Positions 32,626-40,125 of a stretch of 40,125 bases of DNA are shown here, in pieces. The number at the start of each line of letters is the position of its first letter. The first letter of the stretch is position 1. Origin of the DNA: Terriglobia bacterium (lineage in GTDB: Bacteria; Acidobacteriota; Terriglobia; Terriglobales; Acidobacteriaceae). The notes under the pieces are model-generated. The model was not told where the DNA came from, did no database searches, and saw only the letters and a program-made list of their open reading frames with translations. The position numbers were made by a program, and so were the translations under genes. The stretch spans positions 1 to 40,125 of the forward strand of contig JAJPJE010000020.1 of assembly GCA_021324365.1 (NCBI GenBank), read 5' to 3'.

Positions 32626-35600
32626 ATGAACAGAACTACTCTGGAGAATTCGGCTGTGCAAATCGCCAGCCGCGTGGCTTCATCTCGCTTGTCAGCAAGT
32701 GCGTTCACATTTGCAGTATTTTTCTCTTTATGCGGATCGGCGTTCGGCCAGGCGATGTCCGGGTCGTGGACTGGTGTACTTCGTGACCACATGCGTACTC
32801 CAGTACCGGGAGCTGCTGTCGTTCTTACCAACCAGTATGGAAAACCTGTTTATAGGGCCAGAACGCAGGCTGAGGGAGAGTTCTCGTTTTCAGCGCTTGC
32901 TCCCTCGACATATGAGGTCTCGGTGCTCGCAAATGGGATTAAGTACAAATCTTCGCAAAGCGTTGTAGTTGCCGAAGCAACCACCCTCAATACAGACCTG
33001 CAACTGCAGCAGTCGGATAGCACTCTCCTCCTCGTACAGGAGACATCCACGCCCGTTTCCCCGGGCACCGGAGGAGAGCGTCTGTCGAAATCGGAAGTCT
33101 CGAGCCTGCCGCTGAACTCTCGCGATTTCAGCAAACTACTCCTGCTCGCCGCCGGCACCATGACGGATGCCAATGGTGCAGCGAACTTCACCCAGCAGTT
33201 TGCCGTGAATGGCCAGCGCGGCACGACCACCGTCTTTGCCATGGATGGAATCGACACCACCGATCCCGAGATGGGCGGTGCCACATTTTCCACCTTCAAT
33301 GTGGACGCGATCCAGGAAGTACAGTCGAGTTCCGGAGTCATGTTGCCGGAAATTGGTCACGGAGCCGCTGGTTACACGAATGTTGTGACTCGTTCCGGCA
33401 CCAATTCGCTCCATGGCAGCGTATTCGAATTCTTCCGCAACGCCGCGCTCGATGCGCGCAATTACTTTGACCATGTCGAACTGGGCGGCCGCCGCATACC
33501 GCCCTTCAATCGAAACGAATTTGGAGGTACGGTCGGCGGCCCTGTCATGCTTCCAGGCTACAACGGGCGCGATCGAACCTATTTCTTCGGCGAATATCAG
33601 GGATTTCGGCAGATTCTAGGAACGACACAGGTATTTCCAGTACCCACGGCAGCTGAACGGCAGGGAATCGATACTTCGACCTTCCCGGGAGACACGCTCG
33701 TCGTACCGGTGAATCCTGCCATCAAACCGGTGCTGAATGCCTATCCGTTGCCTAATAATCCGACCGGAGCTTTTGGGGCGCGTACCTATGAGACATCGTC
33801 GAAGGTTTCGACCGACTACGATCAGTTCTCCATCCGGATCGATCAGAAGATTTCCAGCAAAGCGCAACTCTTCGGAAGATTCAGCCTGAATCAGGTCACC
33901 GGTCCGGTTACCAATCCCGATCAGACGGCGCTTGATCCCAGCTTTGCAATCCAGTTCTTCGATCATCAGCGCAACGCCGGGATCACGTATTCACGCACGA
34001 TCGGTCCGCACCTGACACTACAAACCTCGATCGGTTACGTCCGCAGCACTCCCATGTTTCCGGCGGCGAATCACACGCAACCGGCAATCCTGTTTGGAGA
34101 TGGTTTGTTCGAGCCCTACGGCGCTCCGGCGGGCTCGATCTATGGATCGTACTCGAACCTATATCAATACAAGTTCGATATGGCCGATGTCCGCGGGAAC
34201 CATTCGATGAAGTGGGGCGTTGAAATCCGCGCGAATCGCGATTCGACCATTTTCGGCACCACTCCAAACGGTGCTTATTCCTTTGGAGGCGGAACAGCGT
34301 ATTCCCCGGTCGCAATTTCATCTGCCAGCGGGACACACAACATTGCCGTTGGCGATCCGCTGCCCGATTCGCTGATCGGGTTGCTCACTGCAACACCTTA
34401 CTCTTACAACATTGATCTTCCGGCGGAATTCACTCCTACTGGCAGCAAGTTCGACGAGGCTGGCGTGCGCCGCGAAGCGTACAACTTCTATTTCCAGGAT
34501 GCATGGAAGGTCACCAGTCGGCTCACTGTTTCCTACGGATTGCGCTACGAGGTGAATAGCCGCATTCACGAGCAAACCTTGCGGACATCTCTGCCGGAAT
34601 TTTTCGACACCAATGGCAACCCGACTTCCTACGCGAATCACCAGGCACAAATGAAGTTTGTTGTGAACCCGCAGCCTCCATATAACAAGGATTGGAACGG
34701 CTGGGGGCCGCGGCTATCTCTCGCGTATGCCCTTTCGGGGCATACGGTGTTGCGTGCGGGTGGTGCGCTTACGACTCGTTTGATGAATTTATGGCAGGAG
34801 AACTTTTTAACTGCTTCGGTGCCATACGCGTTTAATCCATTCATTACTGCGCAGCCGGGAATTGCGGTTCCTTTTGCGGATTCCGTTCTGACAGAACCCT
34901 TGCCACCTGCGTACGATGTTGCCGGCAATCTGATCTTTCCCAACGGCCGAAGCACGGACGCGAAGCCGAACACCGTGATGGATCTCCAGCGATATCAGGA
35001 TGCGGTCGCAGCCGAGACTCCGGGACATCAACCGCAATTGCCGACGTTAAGTGCTGTCGCGAGTAACTTCCGCAATGGGGATATTGCCAGTTGGACTCTT
35101 TCTCTTGATCATGATTTCGGCGATTTTCACGCCACCGCCGCATACGTAGGTACCGCCGGGATTCATCTTCCTTCCCAGGCTTTTCCGAACAGTTATATCG
35201 GCGCTGATCCCGCGTTCGCACCTTTCACGAAATTCGACGCAGCGGGGAATCGGATCGGCGGACCCAGTGCCATCTACGTGATCGCCAGTGATTCCCATTC
35301 CTCGTACAACGCGTTACAGACCAGTCTGACGAAGAATTCTGCACGGTGGGGATTGGGTTTACAAGCCAGCTACACCTATTCCAAGTCACTCGACGATACC
35401 AGTGCGGTGATGGGAGGTTCGATCGCCGGGGCCGGCGTGATCTTGCAGACCTTTCCGCAGGATCCGTGGAATCCGCGCGCAGAAAAAGGCCCATCGACCT
35501 TCGACGTGACTCATGTGTTCACGGTCAGTTGGATCCAGATGCTCCCTCTGAATCGCGTGAGTTTCGTCCGGCACCTGGGAAGAACTCTGACATCGGGTTG

Positions 35601-36096
35601 GCAGTTCTTGAATGTCACCACATTGATGACTGGCTCTCCTTTTACCGTCTATTCCGGAGTGCAACAGACGGGGGCGGGCAATAGTGGCGCGGATCGTCCT
35701 GATCTTGTCTCGATGCCGACTCTTTCGACTAGCGGCACTAATCAGGCTGACTATTTTGGACGCGGCGCCAGCAACGCTTCCTTCTTCAACATCCCCATTA
35801 ACATTCCAGGTGGAACGGGACCGAACCAGGGCCGCTTCGGAACTTTGGGTCGCGATACCTTTCGCGGGCCGGGCTTCCATAATTTCGACGTTGCATTGAT
35901 TAAGGACACTCCGTTCGGACGTCGCGGTAATGGCGAATTTGGAACGCTCGAGTTTCGCTCCGAGTTCTTCAACGTCTTCAACATTGTGAACTTCGGGTTG
36001 CCTTCCAATGTCCTACGCGGCAGCGGATTCGGCTACATCAGCAAGACGGCGGGCACTTCACGGCAGATCCAGTTTTCGCTGAAGGTGATCTTCTGA
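32626..36096 (+). CDS. Oar-like TonB-dependent receptor with carboxypeptidase-regulatory N-terminus
   Basis: The start is placed at ATG 32626, giving 1156 residues; the upstream open frame to 32545 lacks a signal. The signal peptide spans about 1-42 (SAFTFAVFFSLCGSAFGQ). A carboxypeptidase-regulatory beta-sandwich (about 45-130; LRDHMRTPVPGAAVVLTNQY, FSFSALAPSTYEVSV) comes before the plug (SLPLNSRDFSKLLLLAAGTM, AVNGQRGTTTVFAMDGIDTT). A large barrel then ends in RQIQFSLKVIF, with the terminal Phe used by the BAM complex. Such proteins are a major expanded family in Acidobacteriota, thought to import oligosaccharides or other large ligands. No partner SusD-like gene is present, which is normal for this phylum. 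Confidence 0.95.
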   Translation: MNRTTLENSAVQIASRVASSRLSASAFTFAVFFSLCGSAFGQAMSGSWTGVLRDHMRTPVPGAAVVLTNQYGKPVYRARTQAEGEFSFSALAPSTYEVSVLANGIKYKSSQSVVVAEATTLNTDLQLQQSDSTLLLVQETSTPVSPGTGGERLSKSEVSSLPLNSRDFSKLLLLAAGTMTDANGAANFTQQFAVNGQRGTTTVFAMDGIDTTDPEMGGATFSTFNVDAIQEVQSSSGVMLPEIGHGAAGYTNVVTRSGTNSLHGSVFEFFRNAALDARNYFDHVELGGRRIPPFNRNEFGGTVGGPVMLPGYNGRDRTYFFGEYQGFRQILGTTQVFPVPTAAERQGIDTSTFPGDTLVVPVNPAIKPVLNAYPLPNNPTGAFGARTYETSSKVSTDYDQFSIRIDQKISSKAQLFGRFSLNQVTGPVTNPDQTALDPSFAIQFFDHQRNAGITYSRTIGPHLTLQTSIGYVRSTPMFPAANHTQPAILFGDGLFEPYGAPAGSIYGSYSNLYQYKFDMADVRGNHSMKWGVEIRANRDSTIFGTTPNGAYSFGGGTAYSPVAISSASGTHNIAVGDPLPDSLIGLLTATPYSYNIDLPAEFTPTGSKFDEAGVRREAYNFYFQDAWKVTSRLTVSYGLRYEVNSRIHEQTLRTSLPEFFDTNGNPTSYANHQAQMKFVVNPQPPYNKDWNGWGPRLSLAYALSGHTVLRAGGALTTRLMNLWQENFLTASVPYAFNPFITAQPGIAVPFADSVLTEPLPPAYDVAGNLIFPNGRSTDAKPNTVMDLQRYQDAVAAETPGHQPQLPTLSAVASNFRNGDIASWTLSLDHDFGDFHATAAYVGTAGIHLPSQAFPNSYIGADPAFAPFTKFDAAGNRIGGPSAIYVIASDSHSSYNALQTSLTKNSARWGLGLQASYTYSKSLDDTSAVMGGSIAGAGVILQTFPQDPWNPRAEKGPSTFDVTHVFTVSWIQMLPLNRVSFVRHLGRTLTSGWQFLNVTTLMTGSPFTVYSGVQQTGAGNSGADRPDLVSMPTLSTSGTNQADYFGRGASNASFFNIPINIPGGTGPNQGRFGTLGRDTFRGPGFHNFDVALIKDTPFGRRGNGEFGTLEFRSEFFNVFNIVNFGLPSNVLRGSGFGYISKTAGTSRQIQFSLKVIF

Positions 36097-36169
36097 ATTC
36101 CACTTCCGGTGTTTTCAAAACGAGCTGCAAGGCAGCAGGTGAACCGGGATGGTGTACCCAGTGCTTCTC

Positions 36170-36565
36170 CTACTGCAGAATGGCGGTTAACCAGGCGGCA
36201 CCGATCACCACGAGTAGCCCGGGAACGATCTGCAATGCGTACCGGCGTCCACTTGATATTGCGACTGCCACCTTGCTGATGGTGTTAGTAGTAAGGGCGG
36301 CAAGAATTGGCAACACTGATTCCCGCGCAGAAAACTTGCCCGCGGATACCAGGGACGCCACCGAGACCGCTGCCGCATGAGTGTCAGCGAGACCCGCAAC
36401 GGCAGCGCCCGCCAGCACTCCGGCCTTGCCGAGCCACACATTCAGTGCGGCCGCCGCCAACAAGACAATTGCGACGAGGGCAGCAAAAAGAAGCGCAGTC
36501 TTCAGGCTAAATGCCCTACCGGGCTGAGCCGATCGCACCACAGTTTGTCGCACGCTGAGGAACAT
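36170..36565 (-). CDS. Downstream part of MgtC/DUF4010 membrane protein, after a frameshift
   Basis: This 131-residue frame begins at an ATG directly after a run of nine Ts on the coding strand (36566-36574). It contains four or so hydrophobic segments, with GVLAGAAVAGLADTHAAAVS, LAALTTNTISKVAVAISSGR and IVPGLLVVIGAAWLTAILQ. These match the C-terminal half of DUF4010. It is read as the missing end of the protein encoded at 36516-37409. The sequence homologous to the family is continuous if one T is removed. It may be expressed by slippage, as a separate product, or not at all. Confidence 0.75.
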   Translation of the reverse strand: MFLSVRQTVVRSAQPGRAFSLKTALLFAALVAIVLLAAAALNVWLGKAGVLAGAAVAGLADTHAAAVSVASLVSAGKFSARESVLPILAALTTNTISKVAVAISSGRRYALQIVPGLLVVIGAAWLTAILQ

Positions 36566-37409
36566 AAAAAAAAAGACCGTAGGCGAGAGCGGCTACTCCA
36601 GCAGCTATCAATGGAAAGCGCATCTGATAGAGCGTTGATCGGCTAGTCGCAGCCAGCACTGCCGCCATCTGAAGTATGGTTGCGACTGTGGACAAGACGG
36701 CGCCGGCAACGGCCGACCTCGCAAGGTTCGGCTCCCGTACAGCGTGCGTCCCCATTGCACCGATGGTCGCTGTGCTCGATACAAATCCTGATGCCAACCC
36801 CGCAACCGGCAGTCCGAAGCGCGGACCCAGCATCCGCACGGCGACGTATCCGCCTGCACTGATAGACATTACAAGGAGCACCACCTTCCAGATGGTGCGT
36901 GGGTTGATGGCGCCGAACGGACCGAGAAAGCGATCCGGCATGAGAGGCAACACTACCAACGTAGCAGCGGCGAAGATCAGCGCATCAGTCAACTCCGATT
37001 CGCTGATGACATCGGAGACAAAGTGGTGCAGTCGAACACGCGCCGCCAGCAGAACGGTCACAATCACTGCGACTGCTGAAGCCGCAATGATATCGGTCTG
37101 AGCCAACCCCCCCAACAACACTGTCAATACCAGCGCCGCTTCGGAAGTTAGCCCCGGGTCCTCTTCACGGGTCCGAAGGTAAGCCACCGCAGAAAACAAG
37201 GCGAATACCGCCGTCGCTAAGGCCAGCAGCAAGCCACCACCGGTTAAGACACTGACTCCTCCCACAAGCGATGCCAGCGCAAAAGTTCGAACCCCTGCGG
37301 GGGATCGATGCGGCCCTTCTCCCTTACGCCTCTCGCGTTCGGCGCCGATAAGTAGACCGATTGCCAACGCACTGCCCAAGTGCAATAGCTGTTGTCCGAT
37401 GGCTAACAT
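36516..37409 (-). CDS. MgtC/SapB-type membrane protein with DUF4010, C-terminus displaced by frameshift
   Basis: An ATG at 37409 or a GTG at 37427 gives about 297-303 residues. The N-terminal MgtC/SapB domain shows LGSALAIGLLIGAERERRKG and GVRTFALASLVGGVSVLTGG. Membrane helices continue into the first half of DUF4010 (SISAGGYVAVRMLGPRFGLP, ASGFVSSTATIGAMGTHAVR). The last 20 or so residues (after GLFF) are out of frame and replace the real continuation, which lies at 36170-36565. MgtC-like proteins are inner-membrane proteins linked to magnesium limitation in some bacteria; for the DUF4010 type the function is not known. The break is at a homopolymer. Confidence 0.85.
   Translation of the reverse strand: MLAIGQQLLHLGSALAIGLLIGAERERRKGEGPHRSPAGVRTFALASLVGGVSVLTGGGLLLALATAVFALFSAVAYLRTREEDPGLTSEAALVLTVLLGGLAQTDIIAASAVAVIVTVLLAARVRLHHFVSDVISESELTDALIFAAATLVVLPLMPDRFLGPFGAINPRTIWKVVLLVMSISAGGYVAVRMLGPRFGLPVAGLASGFVSSTATIGAMGTHAVREPNLARSAVAGAVLSTVATILQMAAVLAATSRSTLYQMRFPLIAAGVAALAYGLFFYVPQRATNCGAIGSAR
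36566..36574 (-). repeat. A9/T9 homopolymer at the MgtC/DUF4010 frame junction
   Basis: Nine As on the plus strand sit exactly where the two halves of the MgtC/DUF4010 gene change frame. With eight, the protein would read straight through from GLFF into MFLSVRQ. Runs of this length promote polymerase slippage and are also common sequencing-error sites. Confidence 0.9.
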
Positions 37410-37561
37410 GCGGGGAAATGCTAACACCGTCGTGCAGGCATAGATACTCGGGGCATGCCGATGCGGTCAAAGCTGAATCGAGTTGGTGTATTCCTTCGCA
37501 GTGAGCTGGGGCAGGCCAGAAAAAGGAGCAGCAGGCAGTGCACTTGATGCGAGATTTTCGT

Positions 37562-37792
37562 TCATTGCTTCAAGTAGCGAAGCGCAACCGATCCTGATTG
37601 AAAAATCTTTGACTCAAAAAATCGTAATTGGAATGTCCGCCGCAGCCCGACATCTTCCAACAAACGTCTACCTTCGCCCGCAAAGGTTGGCGAAATAACA
37701 AAACGGTATTCATCTACCAGACCACGCTCTATCGGTTGCGAGGGAACACTTACGCCGCCAACCAGGATATTTTTGCCGCGTTCCTGATTCAA
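37562..37792 (-). pseudogene. C-terminal remnant of a dihydrofolate-reductase-family (RibD C-terminal) protein
   Basis: The frame ILVGGVSVPSQPIERGLVDE, YRFVISPTFAGEGRRLLEDV, ESKIFQSGSVALRYLKQ is the characteristic end of the RibD_C/DHFR-like family, which reduces pyrimidine or pterin substrates with NADPH. Only about 76 residues of the usual 180-200 are present. No DHFR-like start is found upstream on the minus strand, where a different sequence begins with a stop codon in the same frame (37805-37807). It is best read as a truncated, non-functional copy. The neighbouring stretch 37410-37561 shows nothing further. Confidence 0.75.
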
Positions 37793-37804
37793 TCTAAGTT
37801 TCGA

Positions 37805-38033
37805 TTATCCTGCCGCCGATTTCGGTATACCTGCACCGATGAGGGTTTGGACCCTTGCACGGATCGTCTGATCCCATCGCCTGTCATCTGGCGCCGCGAA
37901 TACAAATCCGTTCGAGCCGAAGAACCTTCCGGTTAGCCCACATTGCCCAGCAATGTTGCGCCGTAGCTTTTGGGCTCGGAGGGCGGCAACCCAATTGGTT
38001 AGCGTCGGTGTAATCTGCTCAGTTCTTGTTCTG
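37805..38033 (-). other. Open, protein-like frame without a standard start, next to the DHFR remnant
   Basis: In the minus strand a frame of about 75 codons runs to TAA at 37805-37807, reading RTEQITPTLTNWVAALRAQK and then GLTGRFFGSNGFVFAAPDDR and RWDQTIRARVQTLIGAGIPK. The composition looks coding, yet no ATG, GTG or TTG is available at its start, and its beginning overlaps the last codons of the cupin gene. It may be the end of another decayed gene. The family is not recognised. Confidence 0.3.
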
Positions 38034-38699
38034 GCACAGCCCTTTTGGAGTCCAATTATGGATCATGGTGGTAGCTGGTTTCGATGACTGATGGAGGATG
38101 AGCACGATGGACCGGCGCTGTTCGTTGCCGATAGCGGTGAGGTGCATGGCCAATCCCATGGGAGCGATCACCGGAGGGCCGCCTGCCCGGCCGATCTGCA
38201 TGTGGCCATCGGCAGTTTCGAGACACGTTTCCCCACCCACCGCATACCAGGCCTCCGGGCCGGAGTGGATGTGTGCCGCGGCTGTCATCCCGGGCGTGAA
38301 AACCGCTTCCATTAATTGTGCCGAGTACATCTTTCCTGTGACGACGAAAAGCGGGCCGATTTCGGCGACGCGATTTCCGTGCGCGGATCTCCACTTCTCA
38401 TCTGCGATGGTCATCAACCAAACCTTACCGAAGGATTCGACAACGACGCCCTGCGGCCCCTTGTCTGCCTGCGCGGCACTCCGCGTCCGATAAGTGTCCA
38501 GATGCCAGAACACCTCTGGTTTTGTGAGTTGCCCCATGGACTCGTTGGCCAGGATCCAGCACCCGATCTCCTGGGTTCGCTGACTTACCGGCTTGCAGTT
38601 ATCGCCCGGAACGGCAACACCTTGTGCGACCAGTTGGTTGCATAGGAGCAATAGAAGACAAACAAAGAGCATACGGATCAGCAGTGTGTGTCGAATCAT
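38019..38699 (-). CDS. Exported cupin-domain protein
   Basis: The start is ATG 38699 behind GGAGGT at good spacing. The 226-residue product has a signal peptide (MIRHTLLIRMLFVCLLLLLCNQLVAQG). The mature part has a cupin-like beta-barrel in its second half. MEAVFTPGMTAAAHIHSGPE, AWYAVGGETCLETADGHMQI and APMGLAMHLTAIGNEQRR provide the HxH...E and later His residues that bind a metal in cupins. The substrate is not evident. Cysteines are few, so this is presumably a periplasmic metal-dependent protein. It stands alone, with a 440-base gap upstream. Confidence 0.85.
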   Translation of the reverse strand: MIRHTLLIRMLFVCLLLLLCNQLVAQGVAVPGDNCKPVSQRTQEIGCWILANESMGQLTKPEVFWHLDTYRTRSAAQADKGPQGVVVESFGKVWLMTIADEKWRSAHGNRVAEIGPLFVVTGKMYSAQLMEAVFTPGMTAAAHIHSGPEAWYAVGGETCLETADGHMQIGRAGGPPVIAPMGLAMHLTAIGNEQRRSIVLILHQSSKPATTMIHNWTPKGLCQNKN

Positions 38700-39139
38700 A
38701 CTTCTGACCTCCGATTGATTCGGAATTATCGGTGCAGTATTGTACCCCGGCAGAGAAAGCTGGCGAGCTCAACAAGACGGGAGGGAAGCCATGAAGATCA
38801 GCGGGCTCTGAGCCCGCTTGTGGGATCCTGAGCGAAGCCGAAGAACTCTCGCAACTTAAAACTTGGCAGCCGGATCTGTAAGCCGAATCTGCATTGCAGA
38901 CAAGACAAGTACTTTGGCAGCACGGCAGGTTTTGGTGACCGTGGCGTCACAACCGCTACCGTGGTTCGAGGGGAGCGGACGGTTGCTAACTTCTGGGTAG
39001 CGCGTCATTCACTGTCCATGCAGAGGATGGGTTCCGTCGCCTGGCTCGATAGTTCGACTGTATTCCCAGTGGCGTCCTCTTCCACCGTGTCCTGCTTACT
39101 TAAACCGGGGCTAGGCTCTCGTTATCAAGAAGATGACCA
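38700..39139. other. Non-coding gap with a perfect hairpin and a possible dispersed repeat
   Basis: AGCGGGCTC (38800-38808) and GAGCCCGCT (38810-38818) form a perfect inverted repeat with one central base. GGATCCTGAGCGAAGCCGAA follows at about 38823-38842. I recall close versions of this second motif scattered in intergenic regions of many Acidobacteriota and Chloroflexi genomes. That is memory, not a search. No gene was seen in the rest of the gap. Confidence 0.4.
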
Positions 39140-40125
39140 CTATTTTTTCAATCCTGAAATCCAGTTCTCGATGATGCTGATCGGCTGGCCGTCGTGCTCA
39201 ACGCGGGTGTTGATCAAGAAGCGGCTGCCGTCCGGAGACACATCGAACTGTGTGTAGGCTTCGGTCACCTGGATAATATTCGTCTGAAACAGCGCCCGCG
39301 GCAGGCCGACCTGCAGACCGTCAGACCTTTCCATGAGGCTGGTGGACATTAACGTGCCGTCTGCGGCTATGAAGTAAAGCTGCCTGCCATCTCTTGCCCA
39401 CACCGGTTGGGCAGCTTCGCCGCTCGAAATGGCATAGCGAGTCGACAAACTCGGATAAGGTACAACGTACACCTCGTAACCGGAACTGTAGGCGATCCAT
39501 TTGCCATCGGGAGAGAATCGGGCTTCCCCTGCGCTCAAATCAGTGTGGAGGAGCGGATGGTCGCTTGGATTCGACCCAATATCGTGTACCCAGAGACGTG
39601 GACCCCGCCCCCCGGCGAAGTTCATATACAGCAGGTGCCGCCCATCGGGCGACCAAGAGTTGGGAACCACCCGGGAGGCATGCGCGACCACCACAGCTTC
39701 CGTTCCCAAACCCGTGCTGGGCTTGCTGACAATCTCCTCGCCCCCGGCGTCGCGCTCCGCCGAAATATAGGTGACCGCCTGCCCATCCGAAGTCCATATC
39801 GGAGCGAAGCCGACGTTGTTGCCAAACGTCAAACGGGTTTCTCCGCCATGAACTAGGTCATAGACCCAAACGTCCGCGTCGCCGCCAGGCTGGCCCACGC
39901 TGGTAGCGACCTTTCTGCCATCCAGCGAGAGCGATACCACGTAAGGGGAACCCTTTACATCCACAGTCCCGATTTCTTTCCCGTCACGGTTGAACCAAGC
40001 GAGGCGACTGGTCACGCTTGGCGCAGTTGCCCAGGCGATCAAGCGATCGCTGACACTGAAGCCCGCGCGCCACTGATTGGCGTCGATTCGCACCTGTTCC
40101 GCGACGGGTTGGGGAGCCTCGAGAA
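39140..40125 (-). CDS. C-terminal PD40/TolB-propeller part of a kinase-type protein (5' end beyond window)
   Basis: The frame is open to the window's last base, so the gene starts beyond it; the GTG at 40093 is internal. About 328 residues are present. They form a WD40/PD40 propeller, with repeats such as VVSLSLDGRKVATSVGQPGG, FAPIWTSDGQAVTYISAERD, NSWSPDGRHLLYMNFAGG and ARFSPDGKWIAYSSGYEVYV. The ending FDVSPDGSRFLINTRVE, then ISIIENW, is usual for acidobacterial proteins made of a Ser/Thr kinase followed by a TolB-like propeller. The kinase head would lie upstream. It is inferred, not seen. Confidence 0.9.
   Translation of the reverse strand, partial: LEAPQPVAEQVRIDANQWRAGFSVSDRLIAWATAPSVTSRLAWFNRDGKEIGTVDVKGSPYVVSLSLDGRKVATSVGQPGGDADVWVYDLVHGGETRLTFGNNVGFAPIWTSDGQAVTYISAERDAGGEEIVSKPSTGLGTEAVVVAHASRVVPNSWSPDGRHLLYMNFAGGRGPRLWVHDIGSNPSDHPLLHTDLSAGEARFSPDGKWIAYSSGYEVYVVPYPSLSTRYAISSGEAAQPVWARDGRQLYFIAADGTLMSTSLMERSDGLQVGLPRALFQTNIIQVTEAYTQFDVSPDGSRFLINTRVEHDGQPISIIENWISGLKK

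Noticed and set aside
40093-40093. GTG at 40093 as the start of the propeller gene
   Set aside because: The frame stays open to the window's edge with protein-like sequence, and the usual kinase head would be further upstream.

Overview
The window looks like an ordinary chromosomal segment of an Acidobacteriota genome (Terriglobia-like). This is inferred from gene content, not from a marker gene. The evidence is an Oar-type TonB receptor with a carboxypeptidase-regulatory N-terminus, Ser/Thr kinases fused to TPR and (by inference) PD40/TolB repeats, a PEGA-domain pseudokinase, PEP-CTERM exported proteins, many exported proteins of unknown function, and moderately high GC. No tRNA, rRNA, CRISPR array, insertion sequence or phage gene was seen.

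Layout. Positions 1-3.7 kb hold the 3' end of a TPR protein, a small decayed copy of a gene that is intact further on, a frameshifted DUF1579 gene, an acidobacterial-type exported protein and a second broken gene. From 3.8 to 9.1 kb lie a low-complexity exported protein, a membrane diguanylate cyclase, cutC and two PEP-CTERM proteins. From 9.1 to 14.5 kb two large minus-strand signalling proteins sit side by side: an apparently active zinc-ribbon/kinase/TPR protein and a membrane-anchored pseudokinase with three PEGA domains. From 14.7 to 20.8 kb are an isoprenylcysteine-methyltransferase-like gene with its MarR regulator, a 1083-residue TPR scaffold, a small membrane protein and a LOG-family protein. 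From 20.8 to 27.4 kb are mostly housekeeping genes: thiE, hemD, a cation/proton antiporter, a second diguanylate cyclase and an SDR epimerase.

The most interesting stretch is 27.4-32.2 kb. A Fur-family regulator faces a barrel-like protein and a c-type cytochrome across a strong palindromic operator. Next comes a tight three-gene set: a PA2779-like exported membrane peptide, a C39-type cysteine peptidase (PA2778-like) and a TPR plus outer-membrane-barrel protein. Together these look like an envelope processing or export system in which the TPR part normally attached to the peptidase sits instead on a porin-like partner.

The rest (32.6-40.1 kb) holds the Oar-like receptor, an MgtC/DUF4010 membrane protein split at a 9-base homopolymer, a remnant of a dihydrofolate-reductase-family gene, a cupin protein and the 3' end of a PD40 kinase-type gene. 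Several frameshifts may be natural decay or sequencing error, and the sequence alone cannot separate the two.
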